Shown here piece by piece: positions 45,962 to 57,657 of a stretch of 64,000 nt of DNA; the stretch's first letter is position 1; each line of letters opens with the position of its first letter. Under the pieces are notes generated by a model. That model searched no databases, was not told where the DNA came from, and saw only the letters and a list, made by a program, of their open reading frames with translations. The DNA lies in the NCBI GenBank assembly GCA_034509735.1, contig JACGWO010000003.1, forward strand, positions 6,262,001 through 6,326,000, read 5' to 3'. This stretch comes from Sesamum alatum (Eukaryota > Streptophyta > Magnoliopsida > Lamiales > Pedaliaceae). The translations under genes were made by a program, and so were the position numbers.

Positions 45962-46700
45962 TGAAGGACAAGCAGATCCGCCCGGGACCGCGAGCGGAAG
46001 CGAGAAAGCGTGGAAAGTGCGTAAATTTAAATCAAATTCAAAATACGCGAATCCCAAGGGGTGTACCCTTAGGTGCTCAACCGGACGTTCGATGTAGGAT
46101 GTGTAAATATTAAAACACATATTTAAGCACATAGGGCATAGATATATAAATGAAATCAATCAAAGCGTAATAAACCGTTACCTTTGATTGTTCAGCGTAT
46201 GCTCCCGGCCACTTGCGTTGTTCCTTCTCCGGAATGCTCACGAAATCCAAACGTATGGATTCTCCAAAGGTGATCCACACCACACCGGAAGAAACACACG
46301 TTCTTCTTGCTAGAAAAGAACGGGTTTAGGAAGGAATCGGTTTAAGAGAAGAACACTATGAATTAGTATTCTCTTAAACTTACTTTGTTCTTCTTCTTGA
46401 TTCAAAATCGAGTGAAGAACACAAGTGTAAGAGAGAGAGGGAGCACGAAAATTAAGAGAGAGGAGAGGATTTTTGTCTTCTCTTTTTCCTAGAAAATGAT
46501 GAATAATGAATCACTTATGCTTGGTGTTGTATATTCTAATATATATACATAATTAATGAGATTATTGGAATGTGTCTAGGTTCATCCAACGATGTCTAGA
46601 CTCATTCCAATCAATCACCATCAATTCTTCAATCAAGCCTACCAAAATTTATGGTATGATCAAATCATACCAAAAGGGAAGAGCTTGATTGGAGTTGATT
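45962..46700 (-). repeat. LTR-B, truncated by element A3
   Basis: Begins TGAAGGACAAGC and follows LTR-B for 739 bases to GGAGTTGATT, where A3 starts. The remainder should lie to the right of A3, outside the window. Whether it is a solo LTR or part of a full element cannot be told. Confidence 0.88.
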
Positions 46701-47495
46701 TGTTAGAATAGGTGACCATGTAAGCCAATTTTTGGCGGGTATATGTAACCTATGTCTAGACAATTATGGGTGTTTGATAAATCATTGATGAATAAAGAAG
46801 TGAATTTCATTTGGCATTACTTTGTTTGTGTTCACTTTTCTATATCTGTTCACTACGCAAACAAAGCCCACGGACTGAGAATCAATTTCGGGGACTGGGA
46901 CTACGCTTGGAGGTAGGTCCATGGAATCAGTCTTCCCAAATCAGTCCGGAAATCTCCAAGTCAAGGAATCCCGAAAATGGGTACCGAGATTCCATTTGAG
47001 ACTTGCACTAAGCACCTGCTGTCGTGTTTCATCGACGGGTGACGAGGGTCGTCTAAGCAGTGTTAGTGGGTTAGCATGCGAGGACGCAGCTGACTGAGGT
47101 GACTCGCGGGAACTGTCTTACGGAGGACCTTGAGTATGGTCAGCAAGGTATGACGTGTATTCCCGGTTCCAACGGTACAGGTCAAGTCCTTTGACTTGAG
47201 GAATTGCTGAGTTTACCTGTACATCAGAGCTGTATCTTAGATATGGTGAGAGATTGCCAGAATTCTCTTTGGTAGTCATAAGCCATGTCTAGTGCAGTTC
47301 TGGTGTGCAAAGTGACAGTAGTTTCCAAGAAAGGATCTGTCTCCTGTCAATAGGTTTTGGCAGTTGAGTCTCATGTATACTCTAGGTCTTGTCCCTAAAA
47401 CTGTGGCCACAGTGACTGAATAGAAGGGAAGGATTCCCTTGCGGCGTTTAGTGAGGACAGACCAACACTTAGGTCCAAAATGGGTACCTGCATTT
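46701..47495 (+). repeat. 5' LTR-A of A3, first part
   Basis: TGTTAGAATAGGTGACC start, 795 bp, up to C1's target duplication CATTT (47491-47495). Confidence 0.93.
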
Positions 47496-48235
47496 TGAAA
47501 GAAATCGGTGGATCGTCCCGGGAGATTAACGCGAATAGCGGAAGCGCGGAATAGTGCGTAATAAAAATTACAAAGCATAATTAAATGGAATTTAAACTAT
47601 GCATAATATACATAAACGAATCAAGGGGTGTGCCCTTGATTCTCCCGGGCGTTCGGTGTATCTCATGTTCAATAAAACACAACATGGAGGCCATAGAATT
47701 GAAACCAAAAACGAAATTAAAGAACCTACCCGGTTGTAGTTTTGTCTTCGTTCGGCTACACGCATTGTTCCCCGTTTTGCACCAAGATCTCAAATAAGAG
47801 ATCCTCTAAATCATCTCACTCGCTCCACCGGAAAGCAAACAACCCTTGTGCTAGCAAGAAATAATTTGGGGAGAAGAGACATCGGTACACGCTATCAATT
47901 AACGCAACCGGCGTCTCTTATGTTCTACCTTGAATAAATCAAGAAGAACAAAATAGAAATCTTGGAGAAAAGAAAGAGGGTGGACGAATTTGAGAGAGAT
48001 GAGAGATGAGAGTTGTAGAGAATACTAGGTGTAAGTGTGTGTTTTTTAAGTATTTATAGAAGATGGAATTCCTATTCCTTCTCAAACTCTTCCAAAGAGA
48101 CACACTTTGACTAGGATTTTGACCTAGTCAAATCCTAGTCAAATTAGGCTTTGATTAAGTCAAATTAATCATGGCCCTTCATCTCATCATTCTCTAGATC
48201 AAATCTTGTCCATCCATTTTGATGGGCTTTATGGA

Positions 48236-48585
48236 ATGGGCCTATTTAATTCTAAATTAAATATTCCCATGGACTTTATATTAAAATCCTATTTAATATA
48301 CTAAGCCCATTAATTAATGGAATGGACTTTATTTAATTCCAAATTAAATAGTCCATGGACTTTATATTAAATCCTATTTAATACCAAGCCCATTAATTAA
48401 TTCCATAGAATGGGATTATTTAATTCTAAATTAAATAGTCCCATGGACTTTATATTAAATCCTATTTAATATACTAAGCCCATTAATTAATTAATGGAAT
48501 GGACTTTATTTAATTCCAAATTAAATAGTCCATGGACTTTATATTAAATCCTATTTAATACCAAGCCCATTAATTAATTAATTCA
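48236..48585. repeat. Four AT-rich units of about 88 bp in LTR-C (3' copy)
   Basis: GGACTTTATATTAAA recurs at 48271, 48357, 48445 and 48534, each followed by AAGCCCATTAATTAA. Units alternate between two slightly different forms, so a pair of about 175 bp has probably been duplicated. The LTR-C fragment at 22511-23907 keeps two units. Confidence 0.8.
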
Positions 48586-49156
48586 CCCTTTTAATCTAAT
48601 TAAAAGGAAAGCCCATGCTTTGTAAAATTCATAAATCTAATTTATGAACTCAAGCCCGATTATTCCAAATAATACATCGAGGCTTGTATCTCCAAGAAGT
48701 ATAATTTAATTCCATTAAATTAAACCTTCTCCCGGAATTAATTCCAAATTAATTCCCTTTCATTTGGTGTAGCGGGTGTGACTCTTTAGGTTCACCTTTC
48801 AGCTAGACTTGGACCTACTTTTCATTATTTCATAACTAAAGTAGTCCGTTACCATGGGTGCCATCTAGCAACGGTCCATGGCACTAGAGACTAGGTGAAT
48901 TTATGGTGTGAACATTTAGGCTCCGAGTTATACGCAGGTGCGGTCCTACCGACGCTCGATACGTACGGGTACGGTCCTACTGTCGCCTGTCTCCCGGCCT
49001 TTAGTCTAGGGGTCGGTTCCCATCGTTGACTAGGCAACTATGCATAATGCTCGAGATAGGTTTAACTCGACGTAGGAAATCCTTTCCCACTACATCAAGT
49101 GCTATGGCCATAGACTTTGTGAGTCTAAACCATCTCCGAGCGCATAGGAGATCTTG

Positions 49157-49175
49157 CTGTCATATCCTTTGACAG
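49157..49175. promoter_or_regulatory. Inverted repeat CTGTCA...TGACAG in LTR-C
   Basis: CTGTCA and TGACAG face each other with seven bases between, in the position equivalent to 931-950 of LTR-A and 6111-6127 of LTR-B. Confidence 0.4.
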
Positions 49176-49807
49176 GGGACAGATCCTATCTTGGAATTCA
49201 CCGTTCTTACATACTCCGACTGCACTGGACGAGGCTTATGATGACCATGTGATATAATCGGTCAAATTTCACCAGATCCAAGATACAGCCTTAGTATGTA
49301 GGGGACTGCCGTGATCCTCAAGTCCGAGGACTAATCCCGTACTATCGGAACCGGGAATACGAGTCATACCGACCAAGCCCGAGTAGCTTCTATATGACGA
49401 TTCCCGCGAGTCACCTCAGTCGGCCGCTCCCCAGCAGGCCGACCCACTAACACTGCTTAGACGATCCTCGTCACCCGTCGATGAAACACGACAGCAGATG
49501 CTTAGTGCAAGTCTCAAATGGATTCTCGATGCCCTGTCTCGAGATTCCTTTGACTTGGAGTATTTCAGACTAATTCGGCGAAATTGATTTCATGAACCTA
49601 CCTCCAAGCGTAGTTCCAATTTCCCGAAATGTTATTTCAGTCTGTGGGCGTTTGTTGTGACATCGTAACGATGCAAGCAGTAAGTACAACAAACTCATGC
49701 CTATGAATCCTTACTACATTCATTAACATAATATTACTTGTTCACAGATTGACGAATGGTTCTCAGAACAGCCAATACCATTGACTTTCTGGTCACCTAT
49801 TCTAACA

Positions 49808-49817
49808 ATCTCCCACT
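49808..49817 (-). promoter_or_regulatory. Polypurine tract of C1
   Basis: AGTGGGAGAT on the minus strand, unchanged although the neighbouring coding sequence is heavily mutated. Confidence 0.85.
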
Positions 49818-49825
49818 TGACCAAT

Positions 49826-52400
49826 AAGTCAATTACCCACTTTGTTCAGAATCCTCTGAGTATGAGTAATCTACGATACCGACTAAGGTATTGTGAGTCC
49901 GCTTATATTTCCTTGCGAAGCAATACGGTCTAACCGTGTTACCTCTATCCACCATTGCCTCTTAGAGATGGTGGTTGTCTAAGAATATTTTCGTGGATCT
50001 TGTGATGAGATCTCGTGCCAATACTCCCATAGCCAAGTTGCCTGCCATATAGGCAAACATGGCTTGGTCGTGCTAGGCGCCACGTCCATTCTATGGACGC
50101 GGTCTTCATCAGTGACCACTATCCGATGCACTCGTCATTGGGCCTGACTGTGCATACCTTTGAGACTAACTGGTTTTCACTTATGCTCTGGAAGCTAGTA
50201 TCGCTTTAGCCTTCCAAAGCAACTCTCAACAGACGGTGCATCATGAACACATCTTTAGTCCTTATTCAGGTACTAAGGATCGTTCTTGATTGCTGTCTTC
50301 AACCCCTCAGTGCATTACCGATTTATGTTGAGCCATGCTAGAAGCACTCTCAACATCGGTTCCTATGCACCGAGTAAACATATCATATGTTTGCCTAGGG
50401 TTAAGACGTAGGGGATACTCAACATCCAAGCCTTCTCATTAGTACACCGTGACTAAGTCTTGAATGGCTTTGATGCTTTATGCATAGTATCCAAGTTTTC
50501 TCATCAGTCTTACTATGACTGAGTCTTGAACAACTTGTCTCTCTACATATATGAGTTTTTCTCATCAGTCCACCATGACTGAGTCTTTGAAAAGCTCAAT
50601 TCATGAAATGTATGTGGGATCCCTAAAATGTCATGGAGAATTTTCGTGAGTTACGGTTTGTGTTTTAGTGATTCCTAATGCTTTGAATTCATCCATGAAT
50701 CAAGACATTACACACTTAAACACTTGGAACGCCATTTCTACTCCCACTGATCACCTACGTCGTTTAAGACCGAGTCATGCTCCGTATGAGCTCGTCAAAA
50801 CGAATATTCCAGTTATGCGGTGTTTCAAACCTTGTTTGAATTTCCTAGCGGATTCTATGGCTCCTCTCCATAAATCCTACTACGATGTCCAACATCACGT
50901 TCCGCAGGTCATTTGGATTACTATCCAAATTTGACCGAACATATCCCGATCACTCGTACCTCTTACGACATTCGGGTTCGTTCTTAAGGGGACTTGGAAT
51001 ATGATCAATTTAAGAAATGCGATTCTAAGCAATGTTAGTATTATTCTGTCGTAAACTTGTACAAATTAGACACCGAGTCTAATTTGTCTCCCACTAGTCC
51101 CTTGACGTATGTAGGATCCTTCTACATGCTCAAGAACTTTGTCGGGACATAGGCTTGCCAAACCATGGCTCCTTGTGCTTGACTCCTAGCAAAGTGCCAT
51201 GTTCCTTACGTTGGCAATTTTGAGTCTACGTCTACACGGGCTAAGGTAATTGGGCGAAACTTCGATGGATCTTCGTCCAACGAGATTCAATCATTCCCTT
51301 TATCATAGACCGTCATATTTGGCCTTTATAGGAAATGTTTCATTGAGAATTCCATTCTCAACTTGGATGCTCAAGGGCTCCCACTAAATACACGGCCTTT
51401 TCGATCCTATCGAAACAGGTTTAATTTTGCAACCATTTATGGTTCACCTCCTTAAGTCTAATTCCCAAACCTCCTATGGGATCTTTAGACTTTTGAACCC
51501 TCTTATGGTCTTGTGTATTAGTAACCTACAGTTGTCTTATTGGCTCCCTTCCAATAGACTATTTGGCAAGCATACTTTGTCCAACAAAGAGCTTTCGGAC
51601 TTTCTTCTTCATAAAAGACTTGTAAATTTAGTCGATTCGAATCATCTATTTCTAGATTCATCGAACTTTCCAATTTACTTATCTTTTAATAAGAAGAAAC
51701 GTCCTAGCTGTTGTAGATGCCAAATCTGTAAGTTGGTCTTGATTAATCCATTTAAATAATTTGAATTTTGAGTATCCATAAACCTTTTATAGGATGGTAT
51801 TTAGGAATTTACGTACAAACACTAGCAAACATGAATCAATATTCAATAATTTTGTTTGATCAAATATGTATGTAATAAAACCTTTGTCCAACAAAGAGAC
51901 ATACTTTTGATCAAGCTAGGTTACGTAATTCCTATATTACCCTAACATGATCACGATTATGGGCCTAACAAGTCTCTAGTCCTTTTCATCAATGGACCTT
52001 GCCATTGTTGAATCCTAGAACTGTTCTTGGCTTTTAAGTCCTTATTCACTTTCTGCAAACCACCCGCAGATTAGTGATAGGAATGGTATCAAATACAAAA
52101 TAAAGTGATCATGTCAATACTCAATATCAAATTTTACCTACATTGGAGAGGGGTTTAGAATACTCCCCTTTCCAATGGCCCTTTTTACGACAGTAAATGC
52201 TTACGTTCTTAGAATCTATTGACTGCTTGAACCTTTTGCTCTTTCCTTTACCTCCACCTTGTGTTGTAAAGGAACAACACTTGAAGTGCTGCAATAGTTG
52301 ATGTTACCTTACCCTTCTTCCTCTTTTAGCGTCTGGCACCCTTGCCTTTCGCTATGGAGGTTGAAGCCTCTCCTACTAGTACCAACGGCGCAGATTTTGC
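49826..52400 (-). pseudogene. C1 pol, heavily decayed
   Basis: Only short patches still resemble copia pol: RNase H and reverse transcriptase traces (49850-50900), an integrase-like patch near 51050-51600 (sequence matching the region coding for the zinc domain and DDE core), and the nucleocapsid at 52160-52205. The zinc knuckle has lost its first and last Cys (reads IYCRKKGHWKGEY). Stops and indels are everywhere. No frame exceeds about 110 codons and none encodes a whole domain. Confidence 0.8.
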
Positions 52401-52415
52401 AATCGTTGCCTCGTA

Positions 52416-52931
52416 CTAGACCGACATAATTACCAACCTATGAAGATCTTTTCTAAGCTCATTCATGTTGATAATTAATGGTTCGTAGGAGGAAGGAAGA
52501 GACTGAAGGATCATGTCAATGTACGTCTCTAAGACTGACGTGGAGGTCTTTTGAGCTTCTCCACTAGGGATTGCATCATCACTCCATGTTCTTTGTACCG
52601 ACATCCCTTCCGTCATCTTAGCTCCAAACATGCCTTCGTTGCATTTTACCCCACATGCTGGTCCAAGACCATATAGACATGATGCAAACGAAGCATAGTT
52701 TGAGCCAACATCATTATATCCTACTTGTCGGTGGTCATCCTTCAACTTTTGAACGCCAAGCGTTGCCTTAGTTGTCGACCCCTCCGGCAAGGGCTGAGGA
52801 ACGTCCTCATTCCGGTATGTGAGTTAAGGTTCTGGAAATCTAAGACCATCTTAAGATTTCGCAGTCAATTCGTCTAATTGGTTCCTTTTTAATGAGCCTC
52901 TTAGTGATGTGTTTGGTGGATTCTTAGACAT
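52416..52931 (-). pseudogene. C1 gag, heavily decayed
   Basis: The start MSKNPPN at 52931 is recognisable and is followed by a stop after about 25 codons. Further on LPEGST, KLKDDHR and ETYIDMILQSLPSSYEPL match Gag of the other elements, but in shifted frames. Divergence is far greater than between the LTRs. Confidence 0.85.
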
Positions 52932-53019
52932 TCACAACATATATGAAACAGAAAATAATAAGCAGAATGAAGTAATATTTTGGTTAAGTCTCGGTCTTTA
53001 GTCCTTAACCTCTCCCACT

Positions 53020-53385
53020 ATTTCTACGAAAACACGGCACTCTCAAACGTTGTTTTCGGGAAATCCTTTCCTAGTGGGCTCGGGATCCACAGCGATCTCC
53101 CCCATACCCCGCTTTTACGATTCGCATGGGAAAAGAACCCGTGGGAGGTATTCCATACCATTCTCGTTCCACGAGATTCCCAAGATAATTGCCTCACCCT
53201 TTCACGTGATCCCGAGGACTCCAAGCGAATCACGTTATTCGGGCGTTAGACCCGACCCAATCAACCGATTCATAAACTCACTGCTACCTCCACGACTCGT
53301 GAGACAGGTAACAGTAGTCTACTCATCGTTCATGACAAAGTGCAGCTTCTTTTAAGCACGATAGTCGTGCCACGACTCGTGAGAC
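53020..53385 (-). promoter_or_regulatory. C1 leader module: exact near-palindrome pair, TATA box lost
   Basis: GTCTCACGAGTCGTGG is exact at 53370-53385 and 53290-53305 (80 bp apart). The TATA position (about 53020-53028) reads TAGAAATAG instead of TATAAATAG. So the element with a dead gag keeps the pair but not the TATA box. Confidence 0.65.
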
Positions 53386-54835
53386 CACGCTATCGACCTA
53401 AAAGATCTTCCTCACTTTTGCCATGGATGGAAGGCTTGGACAGACTCCCAGAGTCCTAGTCCATTTATTAAGGGTCTATATTTAACTTGGTTTAACCAAG
53501 TGAGAGTTTTGATAGAACGAGACCTCATCACATATTAAGTATTGCATTGCGTGCGTTATGGCAGAAATATTCTAAGCGTGAATGTAACCATACATAAAGC
53601 ATATAGAATAATCATAAGCATAAAATACGCATCGCATGCAAAATAAAGTCTAGCACGCCCCTGTAGGATGATCACAAGCCCAAACCTATGCGACCCACTG
53701 AGCCCGCAGTGGATCTATGGTCAATCTAAGGGTAGGCCCTACACTATTACAAGTTTTAATAACCCATTACATGCAATGGGCCTTGTAAGTCCTCTTTATC
53801 TTCTTGGGCTCTCCATCGTGGGCCTACACCGGGCTTCTTCTCCATGGATCCTCCGTGGGCCATCTGATGGCAACCTCCATGGGCCTCCAACACCTTGGGC
53901 TTATCTTCTCTTGCAGCTTTTATTTACAAAAAAGAATAAAACCTCACCACTAATTCTACTCTCATTACATCATAAAATAAGAAACCCCAATTAAACATTT
54001 GGGGGGAGTACATTGGGAGGGAGAGAGAAAGCCTTATTATTCCAAGGCACTAGAAGAGAGATAGAGAGGAAAATAAAGAGGCACACAGGCCACAACCAAC
54101 AAATAAATGTAAATAAACCATACATGCGGTCTAGGGGCTTTGTGATCATCCTTTATCAAATCAATTAACACAAATAGCACAAATACATATCCCACGTAAA
54201 ATATGCTATACCAACATCCATGATAATCCATACCATAAAATAAATGTAGAAATTACATGTAAAATATTCACACCAAATATTGGATAATAGCGCAACCTAT
54301 GCACAACGATTTTTGTTGGAAAAACCTTTTCCATAATTAACAAGGCAATATTAATTCTATGAAATATAAAATCTCAACCAAAATTAAAATGCCCCAAGTT
54401 AATTAATTAAGAAAAATTCCCAGAATTATACAGAAAAATCAAATTTTTCTGAAACACAAAAATCAACAATTCAAGAATATGCCCATTTATTCAAGAATTC
54501 CAAAATCCAACATTCGTGCAATATTAATACATGTCAAGATCTACTCATACTCAAGCCATAAAATAACCATGATGTCCAACATCATAAAACGCAGAAATTA
54601 TTGCGAAATTTCACATGTGAATTTTGATCATTGGTGCAACCATTGCAAAAATTAAATCTTGTTAGGAAACCCTTTCCTCATCAACCAAGCAATATTTATT
54701 TTAGAAAATTCCAAATCTCAAAAAATAAATATTCTAAGTCAACGGGTTCAGAATAATGCAGAAAATATCATAAAAATAATACAGTAAAAACAGTTTTGAA
54801 AACGAGCCAAAAACGGGAGAGAAACGGAAAACGGC

Positions 54836-55100
54836 ACAGCCGGCCGGCCAGGCGCGCGCGCGCGCGCGCAGGCTCCTCTGCCTGCGCGCACAGCGCGCGC
54901 GCCCAGCGCGCGCCTGCGCCTAGCGCTTGCGCGCGCGCGCACGCGCGCAGGCGCCCATGCGTGCGCGCGCGGCCGGCACAGCGCGCGCGCTGTCCCGCAC
55001 ACGCTGGGCGCGCTGGCCGGGCGCGCGCAGGCCCTGCCTGCACGCGCGCCCGGCCGCGCCCCTGTGCGCGCGGCCAGCGTGCTGCTGCTGCCGGTTCGCC
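54836..55100. repeat. GC-rich island in C1 leader
   Basis: About 265 bp, the longest uninterrupted island here, largely (GC)n and GCGCGCAGGC-type runs. Alternating purine-pyrimidine sequence of this type can adopt Z-DNA and forms strong RNA hairpins. Confidence 0.75.
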
Positions 55101-55328
55101 GTTTTTTCACTTCTTTTCGATTTTTCATGCAATTTTTCTGAACCACAAGATAAATAAAACCCTAGAACATGTATAAACACATTCAAGAAAACCAAGATCC
55201 AAAATCCCATGCAAAATTAAACGCCAATAAATATCTACGATAAACATGCTATAAACGTAAATTAAAACACGTTTATCATGCTTAAACGCACATAGCACAT
55301 AGAATTCTAGGCCTATACACCGAACCGG

Positions 55329-55340
55329 GCTCTGATACCA
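55329..55340 (-). promoter_or_regulatory. Primer binding site of C1
   Basis: Reverse complement of TGGTATCAGAGC, perfect, one base from the 5' LTR. Confidence 0.95.
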
Positions 55341-55341
55341 C

Positions 55342-57652
55342 TGAAAGAAATCGGTGGATCGTCCCGGGAGATTAACGCGAATAGCGGAAGCGCGGAATAG
55401 TGCGTAATAAAATTACAAAGCATAATTAAATGGAATTTAAACTATGCATAATATACATAAACGAATCAAGGGGTGTGCCCTTGATTCTCCCGGGCGTTCG
55501 GTGTATCTCATGTTCAATAAAACACAACATGGAGGCCATAGAATTGAAACCAAAAACGAAATTAAAGAACCTACCCGGTTGTAGTTTTGTCTTCGTTCGG
55601 CTACACGCATTGTTCCCCGTTTTGCACCAAGATCTCAAATAAGAGATCCTCTAAATCATCTCACTCGCTCCACCGGAAAGCAAACAACCCTTGTGCTAGC
55701 AAGAAATAATTTGGGGAGAAGAGACATCGGTACACGCTATCAATTAACGCAACCGGCGTCTCTTATGTTCTACCTTGAATAAATCAAGAAGAACAAAATA
55801 GAAATCTTGGAGAAAAGAAAGAGGGTGGACGAATTTGAGAGAGATGAGAGATGAGAGTTGTAGAGAATACTAGGTGTAAGTGTGTGTTTTTTAAGTATTT
55901 ATAGAAGATGGAATTCCTATTCCTTCTCAAACTCTTCCAAAGAGACACACTTTGACTAGGATTTTGACCTAGTCAAATCCTAGTCAAATTAGGCTTTGAT
56001 TAAGTCAAATTAATCATGGCCCTTCATCTCATCATTCTCTAGATCAAATCTTGTCCATCCATTTTGATGGGCTTTATGGAATGGGCCTATTTAATTCTAA
56101 ATTAAATATTCCCATGGACTTTATATTAAAATCCTATTTAATATACTAAGCCCATTAATTAATGGAATGGACTTTATTTAATTCCAAATTAAATAGTCCA
56201 TGGACTTTATATTAAATCCTATTTAATACCAAGCCCATTAATTAATTCCATAGAATGGGATTATTTAATTCTAAATTAAATAGTCCCATGGACTTTATAT
56301 TAAATCCTATTTAATATACTAAGCCCATTAATTAATTAATGGAATGGACTTTATTTAATTCCAAATTAAATAGTCCATGGACTTTATATTAAATCCTATT
56401 TAATACCAAGCCCATTAATTAATTAATTCACCCTTTTAATCTAATTAAAAGGAAAGCCCATGCTTTGTAAAATTCATAAATCTAATTTATGAACTCAAGC
56501 CCGATTATTCCAAATAATACATCGAGGCTTGTATCTCCAAGAAGTATAATTTAATTCCATTAAATTAAACCTTCTCCCGGAATTAATTCCAAATTAATTC
56601 CCTTTCATTTGGTGTAGCGGGTGTGACTCTTTAGGTTCACCTTTCAGCTAGACTTGGACCTACTTTTCATTATTTCATAACTAAAGTAGTCCGTTACCAT
56701 GGTTGGCCATCTAGCAACGGTCCATGGCACTAGAGACTAGGTGAATTTATGGTGTGAACATTTAGGCTCCGAGTTATACGCAGGTGCGGTCCTACCGACG
56801 CTCGATACGTACGGGTACGGTCCTACTGTCGCCTGTCTCCCGGCCTTTAGTCTAGGGGTCGGTTCCCATCGTTGACTAGGCAACTATGCATAATGCTCGA
56901 GATAGGTTTAACTCGACGTAGGAAATCCTTTCCCACTACATCAAGTGCTATGGCCATAGACTTTGTGAGTCTAAACCATCTCCGAGCGCATAGGAGATCT
57001 TGCTGTCATATCCTTTGACAGGGGACAGATCCTATCTTGGAATTCACCGTTCTTACATACTCCGACTGCACTGGACGAGCTTATGATGACCATGTGATAT
57101 AATCGGTCAAATTTCACCAGATCCAAGATACAGCCTTAGTATGTAGGGGACTGCCGTGATCCTCAAGTCCGAGGACTAATCCCGTACTATCGGAACCGGG
57201 AATACGAGTCATACCGACCAAGCCCGAGTAGCTTCTATATGACGATTCCCGCGAGTCACCTCAGTCGGCCGCTCCCCAGCAGGCCGACCCACTAACACTG
57301 CTTAGACGATCCTCGTCACCCGTCGATGAAACACGACAGCAGATGCTTAGTGCAAGTCTCAAATGGATTCTCGATGCCCTGTCTCGAGATTCCTTTGACT
57401 TGGAGTATTTCAGACTAATTCGGCGAAATTGATTTCATGAACCTACCTCCAAGCGTAGTTCCAATTTCCCGAAATGTTATTTCAGTCTGTGGGCGTTTGT
57501 TGTGACATCGTAACGATGCAAGCAGTAAGTACAACAAACTCATGCCTATGAATCCTTACTACATTCATTAACATAATATTACTTGTTCACAGATTGACGA
57601 ATGGTTCTCAGAACAGCCAATACCATTGACTTTCTGGTCACCTATTCTAACA
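55342..57652 (-). repeat. 5' LTR-C of C1
   Basis: Nearly identical to 47496-49807 (three small differences by eye). The AT-rich units are at about 56082-56431. Confidence 0.95.
55896..56008 (-). promoter_or_regulatory. LTR-C promoter: TATA box and W-box cluster
   Basis: On the minus strand TATAAATA is at 55896-55903, with five TTGAC cores (both strands) in 55952-56008 upstream of it. The 49-bp spacing equals that in LTR-A of A3. The other LTR has the same arrangement near 48050-48165. Confidence 0.6.
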
Positions 57653-57657
57653 CATTT

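Larger units (their letters stand above)
37213..46700 (-). mobile_element. Ty1/copia element B2, partial
   Basis: A minus-strand family B element: truncated 3' LTR (37213-38586), polypurine tract, pol and gag (38611-44658, split by a solo LTR-B) and leader (44659-45961), which is cut by a further LTR-B insertion. Its primer site and 5' LTR are not in the window; they should lie beyond element A3. Confidence 0.88.
47496..49807 (-). repeat. 3' LTR-C of C1
   Basis: From TGAAAGAAATCGG to ...CACCTATTCTAACA, next to the polypurine tract at 49808. It contains a TATA box with a W-box cluster and four AT-rich units. Confidence 0.95.
52932..55328 (-). other. C1 leader, non-coding
   Basis: About 2.4 kb. 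It holds the near-palindrome pair near gag, AT-rich sequence with partial matches to the A leader (53940-54070), and a GC-rich island at 54836-55100 about 230 bp from the primer site. No gene. Confidence 0.82.
47496..57652 (-). mobile_element. Ty1/copia element C1, complete, recent, coding region decayed
   Basis: A 10,157-bp minus-strand element with target duplication CATTT (47491-47495 and 57653-57657). Its LTRs (47496-49807, 2312 bp; 55342-57652, 2311 bp) differ by eye at only three small places: an A-run near 47570/55416, GGGTGCC versus GGTTGGCC near 48855/56700, and GG versus G near 49230/57078. Primer site and polypurine tract are perfect. The internal 5.5 kb is collinear with gag-pol elements but has no long frame. 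Recent movement with dead genes suggests mobilisation by another element's proteins. Confidence 0.95.

Noticed and set aside
50668..51759. Plus-strand frames of 88 and 110 codons inside C1
   Set aside because: They lie antisense to decayed pol and match nothing recognisable; chance frames.
54748..55210. Arg/Ala-rich frames in the GC island on both strands
   Set aside because: GC-alternating sequence lacks stop codons in all frames. The same happens at 28826-29216, 32164-32440 and 58882-59320. No domain or start context.
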